Assembly: GCF_021390395.1 (NCBI RefSeq)
Contig: NZ_JAJUWT010000027.1
Coordinates: 62,001 to 126,000 of the forward strand
DNA length: 64,000 nt
Reading direction: 5' to 3'
DNA from: Saccharothrix sp. S26
GTDB taxonomy: Bacteria > Actinomycetota > Actinomycetes > Mycobacteriales > Pseudonocardiaceae
Part shown: in pieces, positions 52,944-62,752 of the stretch
Layout of the letters: every line of letters begins with the position of its first letter
Numbering within the stretch: position 1 is the first letter of the stretch
Translations under genes and position numbers: made by a program
The notes under the pieces: model-generated
Told to the model about the DNA's origin: nothing
Database searches by the model: none
The model's input: the letters and a program-made list of their open reading frames with translations, nothing else

Positions 52944-53780
52944 TCAGCGCTTCTTACCGGTGCGACGACGCCGGACGATGAGCTTGTCGCTTGGCTTGTT
53001 GCGGCGGCGGGTGCGACCCTCGGGCTTGCCGGCCGGGTTCACCGGGTGGCGACCACCGGAGGTCTTGCCCTCACCACCACCGTGCGGGTGGTCGACCGGG
53101 TTCATGGCGACACCACGCACCGTGGGCTTGCGGCCCTTCCAGCGCATGCGGCCGGCCTTGCCCCAGTTGATGTTCTGGTGCTCGGCGTTGCCGACCTCGC
53201 CCACCGTGGCGCGGCACCGGACGTCCACGTTGCGGATCTCGCCCGAGGGCATCCGCAGCTGGGCGTAGGGGCCGTCCTTGGCGACGAGCTGCACGCTGGC
53301 GCCCGCGGACCTGGCGATCTTCGCGCCGCCGCCGGGGCGGAGCTCGATCGCGTGGATCACGGTGCCGACCGGGATGTTGCGCAGCGGCAGGTTGTTGCCC
53401 GGCTTGATGTCAGCCTTCGGGCCGTTCTCCACCATGTCGCCCTGCTGCAGCTTCGACGGGGCGATGATGTAGCGCTTCTCGCCGTCGAGGTAGTGCAGCA
53501 GCGCGATGCGCGCGGTGCGGTTGGGGTCGTACTCGATGTGAGCGACCTTGGCCGGCACGCCGTCCTTGTCGGTGCGGCGGAAGTCGATCAGGCGGTAAGC
53601 CCGCTTGTGACCGCCACCCTTGTGCCGCGTCGTGATCTTGCCCGACGCGTTGCGACCACCACGGCCGTGCAGCGGGCGGATCAGCGACTTCTCCGGCGTC
53701 GTCCGAGTGATCTCGGCGAAGTCGGAGACGCTCGCACCGCGACGACCGGGGGTCGTCGGCTTGTACTTGCGAATGCCCAT
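52944..53780 (-). CDS. rplB: 50S ribosomal protein L2
   Basis: 278 residues, MGIRKYKPTTPGRRGASVSD, with GRNASGKITTRHKGGGHKR and the conserved His-bearing loop MNPVDHPHGGGEG near the peptidyl transferase centre. L2 is the most conserved large-subunit protein. It follows rplW by 22 bases. Confidence 0.98.
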   Translation of the reverse strand: MGIRKYKPTTPGRRGASVSDFAEITRTTPEKSLIRPLHGRGGRNASGKITTRHKGGGHKRAYRLIDFRRTDKDGVPAKVAHIEYDPNRTARIALLHYLDGEKRYIIAPSKLQQGDMVENGPKADIKPGNNLPLRNIPVGTVIHAIELRPGGGAKIARSAGASVQLVAKDGPYAQLRMPSGEIRNVDVRCRATVGEVGNAEHQNINWGKAGRMRWKGRKPTVRGVAMNPVDHPHGGGEGKTSGGRHPVNPAGKPEGRTRRRNKPSDKLIVRRRRTGKKR

Positions 53781-53802
53781 CTCTACGCAGTCCTCGTCGT
53801 CA

Positions 53803-54102
53803 TCAGGCGGCCGGGCCGCCGAAGATCTCGATCGGCTTGCTCTCGGCGGACAGCGTCACGATGGCGCGCTTGGTGTCCTTGCGCTTGCCGTATCCCGTGC
53901 GGGTCCGCTTGCGCTTGCCCTGGCGGTTGATCGTGTTGACGCTGACGACCTTGACGCCGAAGACCTTCTCCACGGCAATCTTGATCTGGGTCTTGTTCGA
54001 GCCGGGAGCCACCACGAAGGTGTACTTGTTCTCCTCGAGCAGCCCGTAGGACTTCTCGGAGATGACCGGCGCGAGCAGGATGTCCCGGTGGTCGGGGATC
54101 AC
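53803..54102 (-). CDS. rplW: 50S ribosomal protein L23
   Basis: 99 residues from the GTG at 54100-54102, which overlaps the rplD stop (GTGA) and has GGAGG upstream. VIPDHRDILLAPVISEKSYG and YTFVVAPGSNKTQIKIAVEK mark L23, which anchors trigger factor and SRP at the tunnel exit. The longer upstream frame is not coding. Confidence 0.97.
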   Translation of the reverse strand: MIPDHRDILLAPVISEKSYGLLEENKYTFVVAPGSNKTQIKIAVEKVFGVKVVSVNTINRQGKRKRTRTGYGKRKDTKRAIVTLSAESKPIEIFGGPAA

Positions 54103-54791
54103 TTCGCGGCCTCCTCGTCGGCGTCGGACGACGTCGCGGTGGCCTCGGCGGAACCCTGCCCGTGCTGGGCCTTGCTCGCCAGGAACACGTCGAGCGCGTC
54201 CTTGGTGAACACCACGTCGTCGTTGACCAGCACGTCGTAGGTGTTGAGCTGGTCCGGCGCGATGATGTGCACGTGCGGCAGGTTGCGCAGGCTGACCCAC
54301 GAAACCTCGTCGGTGCGCAGCAGCACGGCCAGCACGCGGCGGGCCTCGGTCACCGACTCCAGCACCTTGCGGGCCGACTTGGTCGACGGCGCGTCGCCCT
54401 CGACGAAGCCCGTCACCACGTGGACCTGGCCGGCACGCGCCCGGTCGGAGAGGGCGCCACGCAGGGCGGCGGCCTTCATCTTCTTGGGGGTGCGCTGGGT
54501 GTAGTCACGCGGCTGCGGGCCGTGGACCGTGCCACCGCCGGCGAACTGCGGCGCGCGGGTCGAGCCCTGGCGGGCGCGACCGGTGCCCTTCTGCCGGTAC
54601 GGCTTCTTGCCACCGCCGCGGACGTCGCCGCGGGTCTTGGTGGCGTGCGTGCCCTGGCGGGCCGCGGCCAGCTGGGCCACGACGACCTGGTGCAGCAGCG
54701 ACACGTTCGCCTGCGCGTCGAAGATCGCGGCGGGCAGCTCGACGGAGCCGTCGGACTGGCCGGCCGGGGTGCGGATCTCAACGGAAGTCAT
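54099..54791 (-). CDS. rplD: 50S ribosomal protein L4
   Basis: 230 residues. The extended tunnel loop (KTRGDVRGGGKKPYRQKGTG and RQGSTRAPQFAGGGTVHGP) is intact. A ~20-residue Ala/Thr/Ser/Glu-rich C-terminal tail ends SDADEEAAK. In E. coli L4 represses the S10 operon; no equivalent leader is recognised here. Starts two bases after the rplC stop. Confidence 0.98.
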   Translation of the reverse strand: MTSVEIRTPAGQSDGSVELPAAIFDAQANVSLLHQVVVAQLAAARQGTHATKTRGDVRGGGKKPYRQKGTGRARQGSTRAPQFAGGGTVHGPQPRDYTQRTPKKMKAAALRGALSDRARAGQVHVVTGFVEGDAPSTKSARKVLESVTEARRVLAVLLRTDEVSWVSLRNLPHVHIIAPDQLNTYDVLVNDDVVFTKDALDVFLASKAQHGQGSAEATATSSDADEEAAK

Positions 54792-54793
54792 GA

Positions 54794-55444
54794 TCAGGCA
54801 CCACCCTTCGCAGCGGTCTTGATGAACACGGTGCCGCCCTTGGGGCCGGGCACGGCGCCCTTGATCAGCAGCAGGCCGGACTCGCCGTCCACGCGGTGCA
54901 CCTTCAGGTTCTGGGTGGTCACCCGGACGTGGCCCATCCGACCGGCCATCCGCAGGCCCTTGAACACGCGGCCGGGCGTGGCGCAGCCGCCGATGGAGCC
55001 CGGGGAGCGGTGCTTGCGCTGCGTGCCGTGGCTCGCGCCGAGGCCGCGGAAGCCGTGGCGCTTCATGACACCCGCGGTGCCCTTGCCCTTGCTGGTGCCG
55101 ACCACGTCGACCACCGCGCCGGCCTCGAAGACCTCGGCGGTGATTTCCTGGCCGACCGTGTACTCGGACGCGTCCGTGGTGCGCAGCTCCGCCAGGTGGC
55201 GGCGGGGCGTGACGCCCGCCTTGGCGTAGTGGCCCGCGACGGGCTTGTTGACCTTGCGCGGGTCGATCGCGCCGAAGGCCAGCTGCACGGCCGAGTAGCC
55301 GTCGTTCTCCTGGGTCCGAACCTGGGTGACCACGTTCGGCTCGGCCTTGACGACGGTCACCGGAACGATCCGGTTGTTCTCGTCGAAGACCTGAGTCATG
55401 CCGAGCTTGGTGCCCAGGAGGCCCTTAACCTGCCTGTCAGACAT
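54794..55444 (-). CDS. rplC: 50S ribosomal protein L3
   Basis: 216 residues from the ATG at 55442-55444 (MSDRQVKGLLGTKLGMTQVF). GASHGTQRKHRSPGSIGGCA is the loop that reaches the peptidyl transferase centre. The in-frame start eight codons upstream adds residues not typical of L3. It follows rpsJ by 52 bases. Confidence 0.98.
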   Translation of the reverse strand: MSDRQVKGLLGTKLGMTQVFDENNRIVPVTVVKAEPNVVTQVRTQENDGYSAVQLAFGAIDPRKVNKPVAGHYAKAGVTPRRHLAELRTTDASEYTVGQEITAEVFEAGAVVDVVGTSKGKGTAGVMKRHGFRGLGASHGTQRKHRSPGSIGGCATPGRVFKGLRMAGRMGHVRVTTQNLKVHRVDGESGLLLIKGAVPGPKGGTVFIKTAAKGGA

Positions 55445-55496
55445 GGGTCTCGTTACTCTCCGCCCCAAATGGGATCAACACTGCCGCGTCCAACGC

Positions 55497-55802
55497 TTAC
55501 TGGATGTTGACGTCGACGCTCGCCGGCAGGTCGATGCGCATGAGCGCGTCCACCGTCTTCGGCGTCGGGTCGAGGATGTCGATCAGACGCTTGTGCGTGC
55601 GCATCTCGAAGTGCTCGCGCGAGTCCTTGTACTTGTGCGGCGAGCGGATGACGCAGTAAACGTTCTTCTCAGTGGGCAGCGGCACAGGCCCGACGACCCG
55701 AGCGCCGGTGCGCGTCACGGTCTCGACGATCTTGCGCGCGGACGCGTCGATCGCCTCGTGGTCGTAGGCCTTGAGCCGGATGCGGATCTTCTGTCCCGCC
55801 AT
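55497..55802 (-). CDS. rpsJ: 30S ribosomal protein S10
   Basis: 101 residues from the ATG at 55800-55802 (MAGQKIRIRLKAYDHEAID). Contains PLPTEKNVYCVIRSPHKYKDSREHFEMRT in sequence. S10 (NusE) also takes part in antitermination with NusB. First gene of the S10-spc cluster. The 327 bases upstream (55803-56129) hold the tuf terminator, an inverted repeat at 55900-55917 and presumably the operon promoter. Confidence 0.98.
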   Translation of the reverse strand: MAGQKIRIRLKAYDHEAIDASARKIVETVTRTGARVVGPVPLPTEKNVYCVIRSPHKYKDSREHFEMRTHKRLIDILDPTPKTVDALMRIDLPASVDVNIQ

Positions 55803-55899
55803 GATGGCTTGCCGTTCCTCTGCTTCTAGTACCGCTGCGGTGCGGGCACCTTGCACGAGGTCACGGGACCTCCGGCGCGCTCCGCCCCCTATTCAGGAC

Positions 55900-55917
55900 T
55901 GACACCGAGCGGTGTCA
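55900..55917. promoter_or_regulatory. Inverted repeat upstream of rpsJ
   Basis: TGACACCG-AG-CGGTGTCA, perfect 8 bp arms with a 2-base centre, about 100 bases before the rpsJ ATG. A GAATAG hexamer on the minus strand lies just downstream (55889-55894). It could be an operator or an RNA hairpin in the S10 leader; no function is proven. Confidence 0.35.
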
Positions 55918-56022
55918 CGGTGCCCGGTCCACGCGGTCGGGCGTGTCGCGCCCCAACCCATAGACCGGTCCCACTGATGAAACCTGTGGGATTGTCTTGC
56001 TCGATCAAACCCCGCTCGTGGC

Positions 56023-56058
56023 GGGGCGGCCGAGTCCAGAACTCGAACCGGCCGCCCC
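56023..56058 (-). terminator. Terminator after tuf
   Basis: Arms 56023-56031 and 56050-56058 (GC-only, 9 bp) are extended by an inner GAGT/ACTC stem and lie about 70 bases after the tuf stop. No T-run follows. Confidence 0.6.
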
Positions 56059-56129
56059 GACGAGCAACCCGTCAATGGTCGCACACGAGGGTGCGCAGAC
56101 CAAATCGGGGGGTGAGTTTTAGAGCCAGG

Positions 56130-57323
56130 TCACTTGAGGATCTTGGTGACCGAACCCGCGCCGACGGTGCGGCCACCCTCGCGGATGGCGAACCGCAGGC
56201 CCTCGTCCATGGCGATCGGCTGGATCAGCTTCACGGACATGGAGGTGGTGTCGCCCGGCATGACCATCTCGGTGCCCTCGGGGAGGGTCACGACGCCGGT
56301 CACGTCGGTGGTGCGGAAGTAGAACTGCGGGCGGTAGTTGTTGAAGAACGGCGTGTGGCGGCCGCCCTCGTCCTTGGACAGGATGTAGACCTGCGCCTCG
56401 AACTCGGTGTGCGGGGTCGTGGTGCCCGGCTTCACGATCACCATGCCGCGCTCCACCTCCTCGCGCTTGATGCCGCGCAGCAGCAGGGCGGCGTTGTCGC
56501 CCGCCTGGCCCTCGTCGAGGAACTTCTTGAACATCTCGATCGAGGTGACAGTCGTCTTGCGCGACTGCTCCTTGATGCCGACGATCTCGACTTCCTCGTT
56601 GACCTTGATGATGCCGCGCTCGATGCGGCCGGTCACCACGGTGCCACGACCGGTGATGGTGAACACATCCTCGACCGGCATCAGGAACGGCCGGTCGACC
56701 TCGCGCTCGGGCTCCGGGATGTTCTCGTCCACGGCGTCCATGAGGCCGATGAGCTTCTCGCCCCACTCGGCGTCGCCCTCCAGCGCCTTCAGCGCGGAGA
56801 CGCGGACGACCGGCAGGTCGTCACCGGGGAACTCGTACTCGGAGAGCAGCTCGCGCACCTCGAGCTCGACGAGCTCCAGGATCTCCTCGTCGTCCACCAT
56901 GTCGGCCTTGTTCAGCGCGACCACGATGTAGGGCACACCGACCTGGCGGGCCAGGAGGACGTGCTCCTTGGTCTGCGGCATCGGGCCGTCGGTCGCCGCG
57001 ACCACCAGGATGGCGCCGTCCATCTGCGCCGCACCGGTGATCATGTTCTTGATGTAGTCGGCGTGACCGGGGCAGTCGACGTGCGCGTAGTGGCGCTTGT
57101 CGGTCTGGTACTCGATGTGCGCGATCGAGATCGTGATGCCGCGCTGCTTCTCCTCCGGCGCCTTGTCGATCTGGTCGAACGGCGTGAAGGGGTTCAGGTC
57201 CGGGTACTTGTCGTGCAGGACCTTGGAGATCGCAGCCGTCAGCGTCGTCTTACCGTGGTCGATGTGACCGATGGTGCCGATGTTGACGTGCGGCTTCGTC
57301 CGCTCGAACTTCGCCTTCGCCAC
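56130..57323 (-). CDS. tuf: Elongation factor Tu
   Basis: 397 residues: G1 GHIDHGKTTL, switch 2 DCPGHADYIKNM, NKADMVDDEE and the C-terminal domain to SVTKILK. It delivers aminoacyl-tRNA to the ribosome. GTG start at 57321-57323, 139 bases after fusA; this gap contains a G/C-rich potential hairpin near 57358-57380 and could hold a separate tuf promoter. Only one tuf copy is in the window. Confidence 0.98.
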   Translation of the reverse strand: MAKAKFERTKPHVNIGTIGHIDHGKTTLTAAISKVLHDKYPDLNPFTPFDQIDKAPEEKQRGITISIAHIEYQTDKRHYAHVDCPGHADYIKNMITGAAQMDGAILVVAATDGPMPQTKEHVLLARQVGVPYIVVALNKADMVDDEEILELVELEVRELLSEYEFPGDDLPVVRVSALKALEGDAEWGEKLIGLMDAVDENIPEPEREVDRPFLMPVEDVFTITGRGTVVTGRIERGIIKVNEEVEIVGIKEQSRKTTVTSIEMFKKFLDEGQAGDNAALLLRGIKREEVERGMVIVKPGTTTPHTEFEAQVYILSKDEGGRHTPFFNNYRPQFYFRTTDVTGVVTLPEGTEMVMPGDTTSMSVKLIQPIAMDEGLRFAIREGGRTVGAGSVTKILK

Positions 57324-57462
57324 TGGAATGTCCTCCTGGACTTCTATTGCTTAGCCCGGCGGGCGGGTTCCCACCCGCCGAGCTTCACGTCAGGGTCGGT
57401 TGTGCGGACCCCGGGGCATCCCCCCGGAGAGCCCGCGTGGTGCTGCGGTGCTCCGGTTGGGG

Positions 57463-59565
<2,103 letters not shown>

Positions 59566-59621
59566 GGGTGTCTTCCCCTGTCTTGAGCTAGCTGGGTAGC
59601 AGGCTCACTAGGGCTGGGAGA

Positions 59622-59652
59622 GCCCCACCGGTCCTCGGGGAACCGGCGGGGC
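59622..59652 (-). terminator. Hairpin between rpsG and fusA
   Basis: 11 bp arms with one mismatch (59622-59632, 59642-59652) and a 9-base loop, just after the rpsG stop. It may attenuate or process the str-operon transcript, since fusA must still be expressed. Confidence 0.45.
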
Positions 59653-59658
59653 GTCACA

Positions 59659-60129
59659 TCACCAGCGGTAGTGGGCGAAGGCCTTGTTGGACTCGGCCAT
59701 CTTGTGCGTGTCCTCGCGGCGCTTGACGCTCGCGCCCAGGCCGTTGCTCGCGTCGAGCAGCTCGTTCATCAGGCGCTCGATCATGGTCTTCTCGCGGCGC
59801 TGCCGGGAGAAGGTGATCAGCCAGCGCAGCGCGAGCGTGGTGGAGCGGCCCGGCTTCACCTCGACCGGCACCTGGTAGGTGGCGCCACCGACGCGGCGGG
59901 ACTTCACCTCGAGGGCGGGCTTGACGTTGTCGAGCGCGCGCTTGAGCGTGACGACCGGGTCCGTGCCGGTCTTCTCGCGGGCACCTTCGAGGGCGCCGTA
60001 CACGATCCGCTCGGCCACGGAGCGCTTGCCGTCGACCAGCACCTTGTTGATGAGCTGGGTCACCAGCGGAGAGCTGTAGACCGGGTCGGAGATCAGCGGC
60101 CGCTTCGGGGCCGGTCCCTTGCGGGGCAT
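59659..60129 (-). CDS. rpsG: 30S ribosomal protein S7
   Basis: 156 residues, MPRKGPAPKRPLISDPVYSS, with VGGATYQVPVEV and ALRWLITFSRQRREKTM. It organises the 3' domain of 16S rRNA. Its ATG overlaps the rpsL stop by one base, so the two are translationally coupled. Confidence 0.98.
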   Translation of the reverse strand: MPRKGPAPKRPLISDPVYSSPLVTQLINKVLVDGKRSVAERIVYGALEGAREKTGTDPVVTLKRALDNVKPALEVKSRRVGGATYQVPVEVKPGRSTTLALRWLITFSRQRREKTMIERLMNELLDASNGLGASVKRREDTHKMAESNKAFAHYRW

Positions 60130-60503
60130 CAGCTCTTCTCCTTCTTCGCGCCGTACCGGCTGCGAGCCTGCTTGCGGTTCTTCACGCCCTGCGTGTCGAG
60201 GGAACCGCGGATGATCTTGTAGCGGACACCGGGGAGGTCCTTCACACGACCGCCGCGCACGAGCACCATCGAGTGCTCCTGGAGGTTGTGGCCCTCACCG
60301 GGGATGTAAGCCGTGACCTCGATACCGCTCGTCAGCTTCACGCGGGCGACCTTGCGCAGAGCCGAGTTCGGCTTCTTGGGCGTGGTCGTGTAGACGCGGG
60401 TGCACACACCGCGCCGCTGCGGGCTGCCCTTGAGCGCCGCGGTCTTCTGCTTGGCGACCTTGTCCTGCCGGCCCTTGCGGACCAGCTGCTGGATCGTTGG
60501 CAT
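60129..60503 (-). CDS. rpsL: 30S ribosomal protein S12
   Basis: 124 residues from the ATG at 60501-60503 (MPTIQQLVRKGRQDKVAKQ). The two decoding loops read TPKKPNSALRK and GGRVKDLPGVRY, the normal streptomycin-sensitive residues at both hot-spot lysines. GGGAAG lies upstream. First gene of the str operon, with a leader of about 245 bases from the promoter at 60754-60783. Confidence 0.98.
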   Translation of the reverse strand: MPTIQQLVRKGRQDKVAKQKTAALKGSPQRRGVCTRVYTTTPKKPNSALRKVARVKLTSGIEVTAYIPGEGHNLQEHSMVLVRGGRVKDLPGVRYKIIRGSLDTQGVKNRKQARSRYGAKKEKS

Positions 60504-60753
60504 ACGCCGGCTGCTTCTTCCCTTTACGTGCCCGCCGCGTGGGCGACGAGCCCTGTTTACTTGGTCCCTCTCTGCACCCGAGGTCGGGCGTGTCGCCGCT
60601 CTCGGCACCGCCGAAAGTACGTGCACAGCGCCCCAGGTCCGCAGGCGACATCCCAGGATGCCCCTACGCGTGGAGGTCACCGCGGCCGGCTTTCCAGCAC
60701 CACTGGCGCGTAGGCACGCGGAGCGGCCCGACATCGGTCGGGCACGAGTACCA

Positions 60754-60783
60754 AAGATACCCCGCCTGGTTCCCACGGGTCAA
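60754..60783 (-). promoter_or_regulatory. Promoter of the str operon (rpsL)
   Basis: On the minus strand, -35 TTGACC (60778-60783, preceded by TT), 18-base spacer, -10 TATCTT (60754-60759). Same elements and spacing as the rplM promoter. The 516-base region 60504-61019 otherwise holds the long rpsL leader, no gene, and a palindrome near 60968. Confidence 0.7.
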
Positions 60784-60967
60784 AACGGATCCACCACCGG
60801 GCCTGTTCGCGGGGGCGGCGCAGTGGTAGCCGGCCCACCGCAGGCAGTTTTGTGACCATTCTCGCAGCCGTCGCCCGGTCGGACCCCGCCGGCGGGGCAC
60901 TGGAGCGACTCACCGGCCATCAGAACACAGACCGGCGGAACGCGCCGGTCGACGTGACCGCAATTTC

Positions 60968-60979
60968 ACTCGATCGAGT
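60968..60979. promoter_or_regulatory. Perfect 12-base palindrome upstream of the kinase-like gene
   Basis: ACTCGATCGAGT, its own reverse complement, lies 40 bases before the GTG of the phosphotransferase gene, in promoter position. It may be an operator; chance cannot be excluded for a 12-mer. Confidence 0.3.
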
Positions 60980-61019
60980 AGTGCGCGGGGTCGGGCCCTG
61001 ATCGGGTCACACTGGTCCG

Positions 61020-61889
61020 GTGAACTCCGATCTCATCGCGGGCATGGCGGCGCTGGTGGCCGCCGACGCCTCGCCCGAGGTGCTCGCGGTGCGCGGCGAC
61101 GTCGTGGTGGTCCGGGTCGCCGACGTGGTGCTCAAGGCGCACGAGCCCGGCACGGACCCGACCCTGCTCGCCGCCCGGCTCCGGCTGGCCGCCGACCCCC
61201 GGCTGGGCGAGCTCCTGCTCGCGCCCCGGTCGGCGCCCGCGGTGGTGCTCGGCCGGGTCGTGACGGCGTGGCCGATGGGCACGCCGGTGCCGCAGGGCGA
61301 GCCCGAGGACCTGCCGATGGAGGCCGCCGGGCGGATGCTGGCCGCGTTGCACCGGTTCCGCGCGGCGGACTTCGCGCCGCCGGTGCCGCCGGCGGGCGCA
61401 CGGTCGCGGATGGAACGGGCGGTGCGCGAGTTGACCGTGGACACGCCGGCTGCCGACCTGGTGCGACGGGCGTTCGCGACGTTGCCGGAGTTCGGCGAGG
61501 GGCCGCCGACGCTCATCCACGGCGACTGGCACCTGGGCCAGCTCGTGTGGCGCGACGGGTACCGGCTGATCGACGTGGACGACCTGGGCGTGGGCGACCC
61601 GGCGTGGGACCTGGCGCGGCCGGCCGCGCTGCACGCGGCGGGCGTGCTCGACCCGGTCGCCTGGGGACGGCTGCTCGGGGCCTACCTCGACGCCGGTGGC
61701 GCGGGCGTGCCGCGCGACGACCCGTGGTCGGTGCTGGACGGGCCGGCGCGCGCATTGGTCGTGCAGATGGCAGCGCGTGCGCTTTCCGCTGCGCAGCGCG
61801 ACGGAACTCGGTTGAACGACGCGCAAGAAGCATTGATCGACGCTTGCGACCGGATCGTGTCGACACACGAACCCATTCGGCGCGGCTAA
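61020..61889 (+). CDS. Aminoglycoside phosphotransferase (APH)-fold kinase-like protein
   Basis: 289 residues. The catalytic-loop region IHGDWHLGQLV (about residue 166) and metal-binding LIDVDDLGVGDPAWDLAR are the APH/choline kinase signatures. The N-lobe is short and lacks an evident Gly-rich loop, and the Asn normally found in HGDxHxxN is Gln, so activity may be altered or lost. The substrate is unknown; it need not be an antibiotic. GTG start at 61020, with no clear ribosome site, suggesting a leaderless transcript. Divergent from the str operon. Confidence 0.8.
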   Translation: MNSDLIAGMAALVAADASPEVLAVRGDVVVVRVADVVLKAHEPGTDPTLLAARLRLAADPRLGELLLAPRSAPAVVLGRVVTAWPMGTPVPQGEPEDLPMEAAGRMLAALHRFRAADFAPPVPPAGARSRMERAVRELTVDTPAADLVRRAFATLPEFGEGPPTLIHGDWHLGQLVWRDGYRLIDVDDLGVGDPAWDLARPAALHAAGVLDPVAWGRLLGAYLDAGGAGVPRDDPWSVLDGPARALVVQMAARALSAAQRDGTRLNDAQEALIDACDRIVSTHEPIRRG

Positions 61890-61927
61890 TATCGAATCCA
61901 TCGCGTCAAGAGCAGGAGGCTCACACG

Positions 61928-62212
61928 ATGCAGTGTCCCAAGTGTCATGCGAACATGCGCACCTTCGACCGCATGGGCGTGCACATCGAGCAGTGCGATG
62001 GCTGCCGCGGGGTCTTCCTCGACTACGGCGAGCTCGAGGCCATCACCCGGCTCGAGCAGCAGATGGCCCCTCCGCCGCCCCCGCCGCCCGTCGCGCCTCC
62101 TGCGCAGGTGCACTACGTGCAGCAGCCGGCCCCGCAGCCGGGTTGGGGCTACGGCGGCCACTACGGCCACCGCAAGCACCGCGGCCTGGGCGGGTTGTTC
62201 TTCTCGTCCTGA
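61928..62212 (+). CDS. Small zinc-ribbon (zf-TFIIB type) protein
   Basis: 94 residues. CPKC (C3, C6) and CDGC (C23, C26) form a TFIIB-like zinc ribbon with the family's RGVFLDYGELEAI helix. Then a tract of seven Pro residues, a Gln/Pro-rich linker and a Gly/His-rich tail (GWGYGGHYGHRKHRG) ending GLFFSS. ATG with GGAGG nine bases upstream. The family is widespread but uncharacterised; it may bind nucleic acid or act as a zinc reservoir. Confidence 0.88.
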   Translation: MQCPKCHANMRTFDRMGVHIEQCDGCRGVFLDYGELEAITRLEQQMAPPPPPPPVAPPAQVHYVQQPAPQPGWGYGGHYGHRKHRGLGGLFFSS

Positions 62213-62224
62213 TCTTCACCCTTC

Positions 62225-62256
62225 GGTGGCCCCGCACCCCTCGGTGCGGGGCCACC
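62225..62256 (+). terminator. Terminator after the zinc-ribbon gene
   Basis: Perfect 14 bp arms (62225-62238, 62243-62256) with loop CCTC, 12 bases after the stop codon, followed by GTTGCT. The next promoter begins directly behind it. Confidence 0.8.
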
Positions 62257-62257
62257 G

Positions 62258-62293
62258 TTGCTACTACCGAAAAACCGGGCGATAATCGGTAGT
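62258..62293 (+). promoter_or_regulatory. Promoter with overlapping palindromic operator
   Basis: -35 TTGCTA (62258-62263), 17-base spacer, -10 GATAAT (62281-62286), one of the best promoter matches in the window. An inverted repeat ACTACCGA (62263-62270) / TCGGTAGT (62286-62293), perfect over 8 bp, spans from the -35 edge to the expected transcript start near 62293. A protein bound there would block RNA polymerase. The leader before the downstream ATG is about 19 bases with GAGGAGG. Confidence 0.7.
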
Positions 62294-62311
62294 GACCCGA
62301 GGAGGCCCGTC

Positions 62312-62752
62312 ATGTCCGTCGCCACCGAGGCTGCGCAGATCCGCGACCTGTTCGACCAGATCGAGGAGATCGAAGAGGTCGCGTCGAGCTTGTCGGAGGA
62401 CGACGAGCGGCGGCGCAAGCTGCACGGCGTGGTGGCGAAAGCCCTGCGCAAGGCCCCTCCGGTGCGGCCGGTCGTGGCCGGTGAGCTGCTGGACCTGACC
62501 GAGAAGACGGTCAAGGCGTGGGCGCGCGAGGGCGTGCTCGCGATCCACAGCCAGGAGCCCCGGATGCTGTTGGACGCCGTGCGGCTGCACGAGGTGCTGC
62601 ACGTCGTGACGGAGTTGAGGCGCGCGGGCAAGAGCCGCGCGTTGTTGGACGAGGTGCACCGGCGGTTGAGCGACGCGGCCCTGCTCGACCGCGACGACCT
62701 CGCCACCAGCCTGGAGCAGATGCACCGCGGCGAAGGGCGCGTAGTTCGCTGA
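62312..62752 (+). CDS. HTH protein, probable repressor of its own two-gene operon
   Basis: 146 residues from the ATG at 62312-62314 (GAGGAGG upstream). The N-terminal ~40 residues are an acidic coiled-coil (FDQIEEIEEVASSLSEDDER). Residues 54-76 (VVAGELLDLTEKTVKAWAREGVL) are a helix-turn-helix like those of MerR- or excisionase-type proteins, followed by two more helices. It directly follows a palindrome-containing promoter and overlaps the next gene by four bases. This is the usual layout of an antitoxin or autorepressor. I do not recognise the family name. Confidence 0.75.
   Translation: MSVATEAAQIRDLFDQIEEIEEVASSLSEDDERRRKLHGVVAKALRKAPPVRPVVAGELLDLTEKTVKAWAREGVLAIHSQEPRMLLDAVRLHEVLHVVTELRRAGKSRALLDEVHRRLSDAALLDRDDLATSLEQMHRGEGRVVR

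Noticed and set aside
60129..60503. Possible streptomycin-resistance allele of rpsL
   Set aside because: Both lysine hot spots (in TPKKPNS and GRVKDLP) are wild type.
61020..61889. Aminoglycoside-resistance gene
   Set aside because: Only the fold-level signatures match; the catalytic Asn is changed and no context of mobility or antibiotic synthesis is present.
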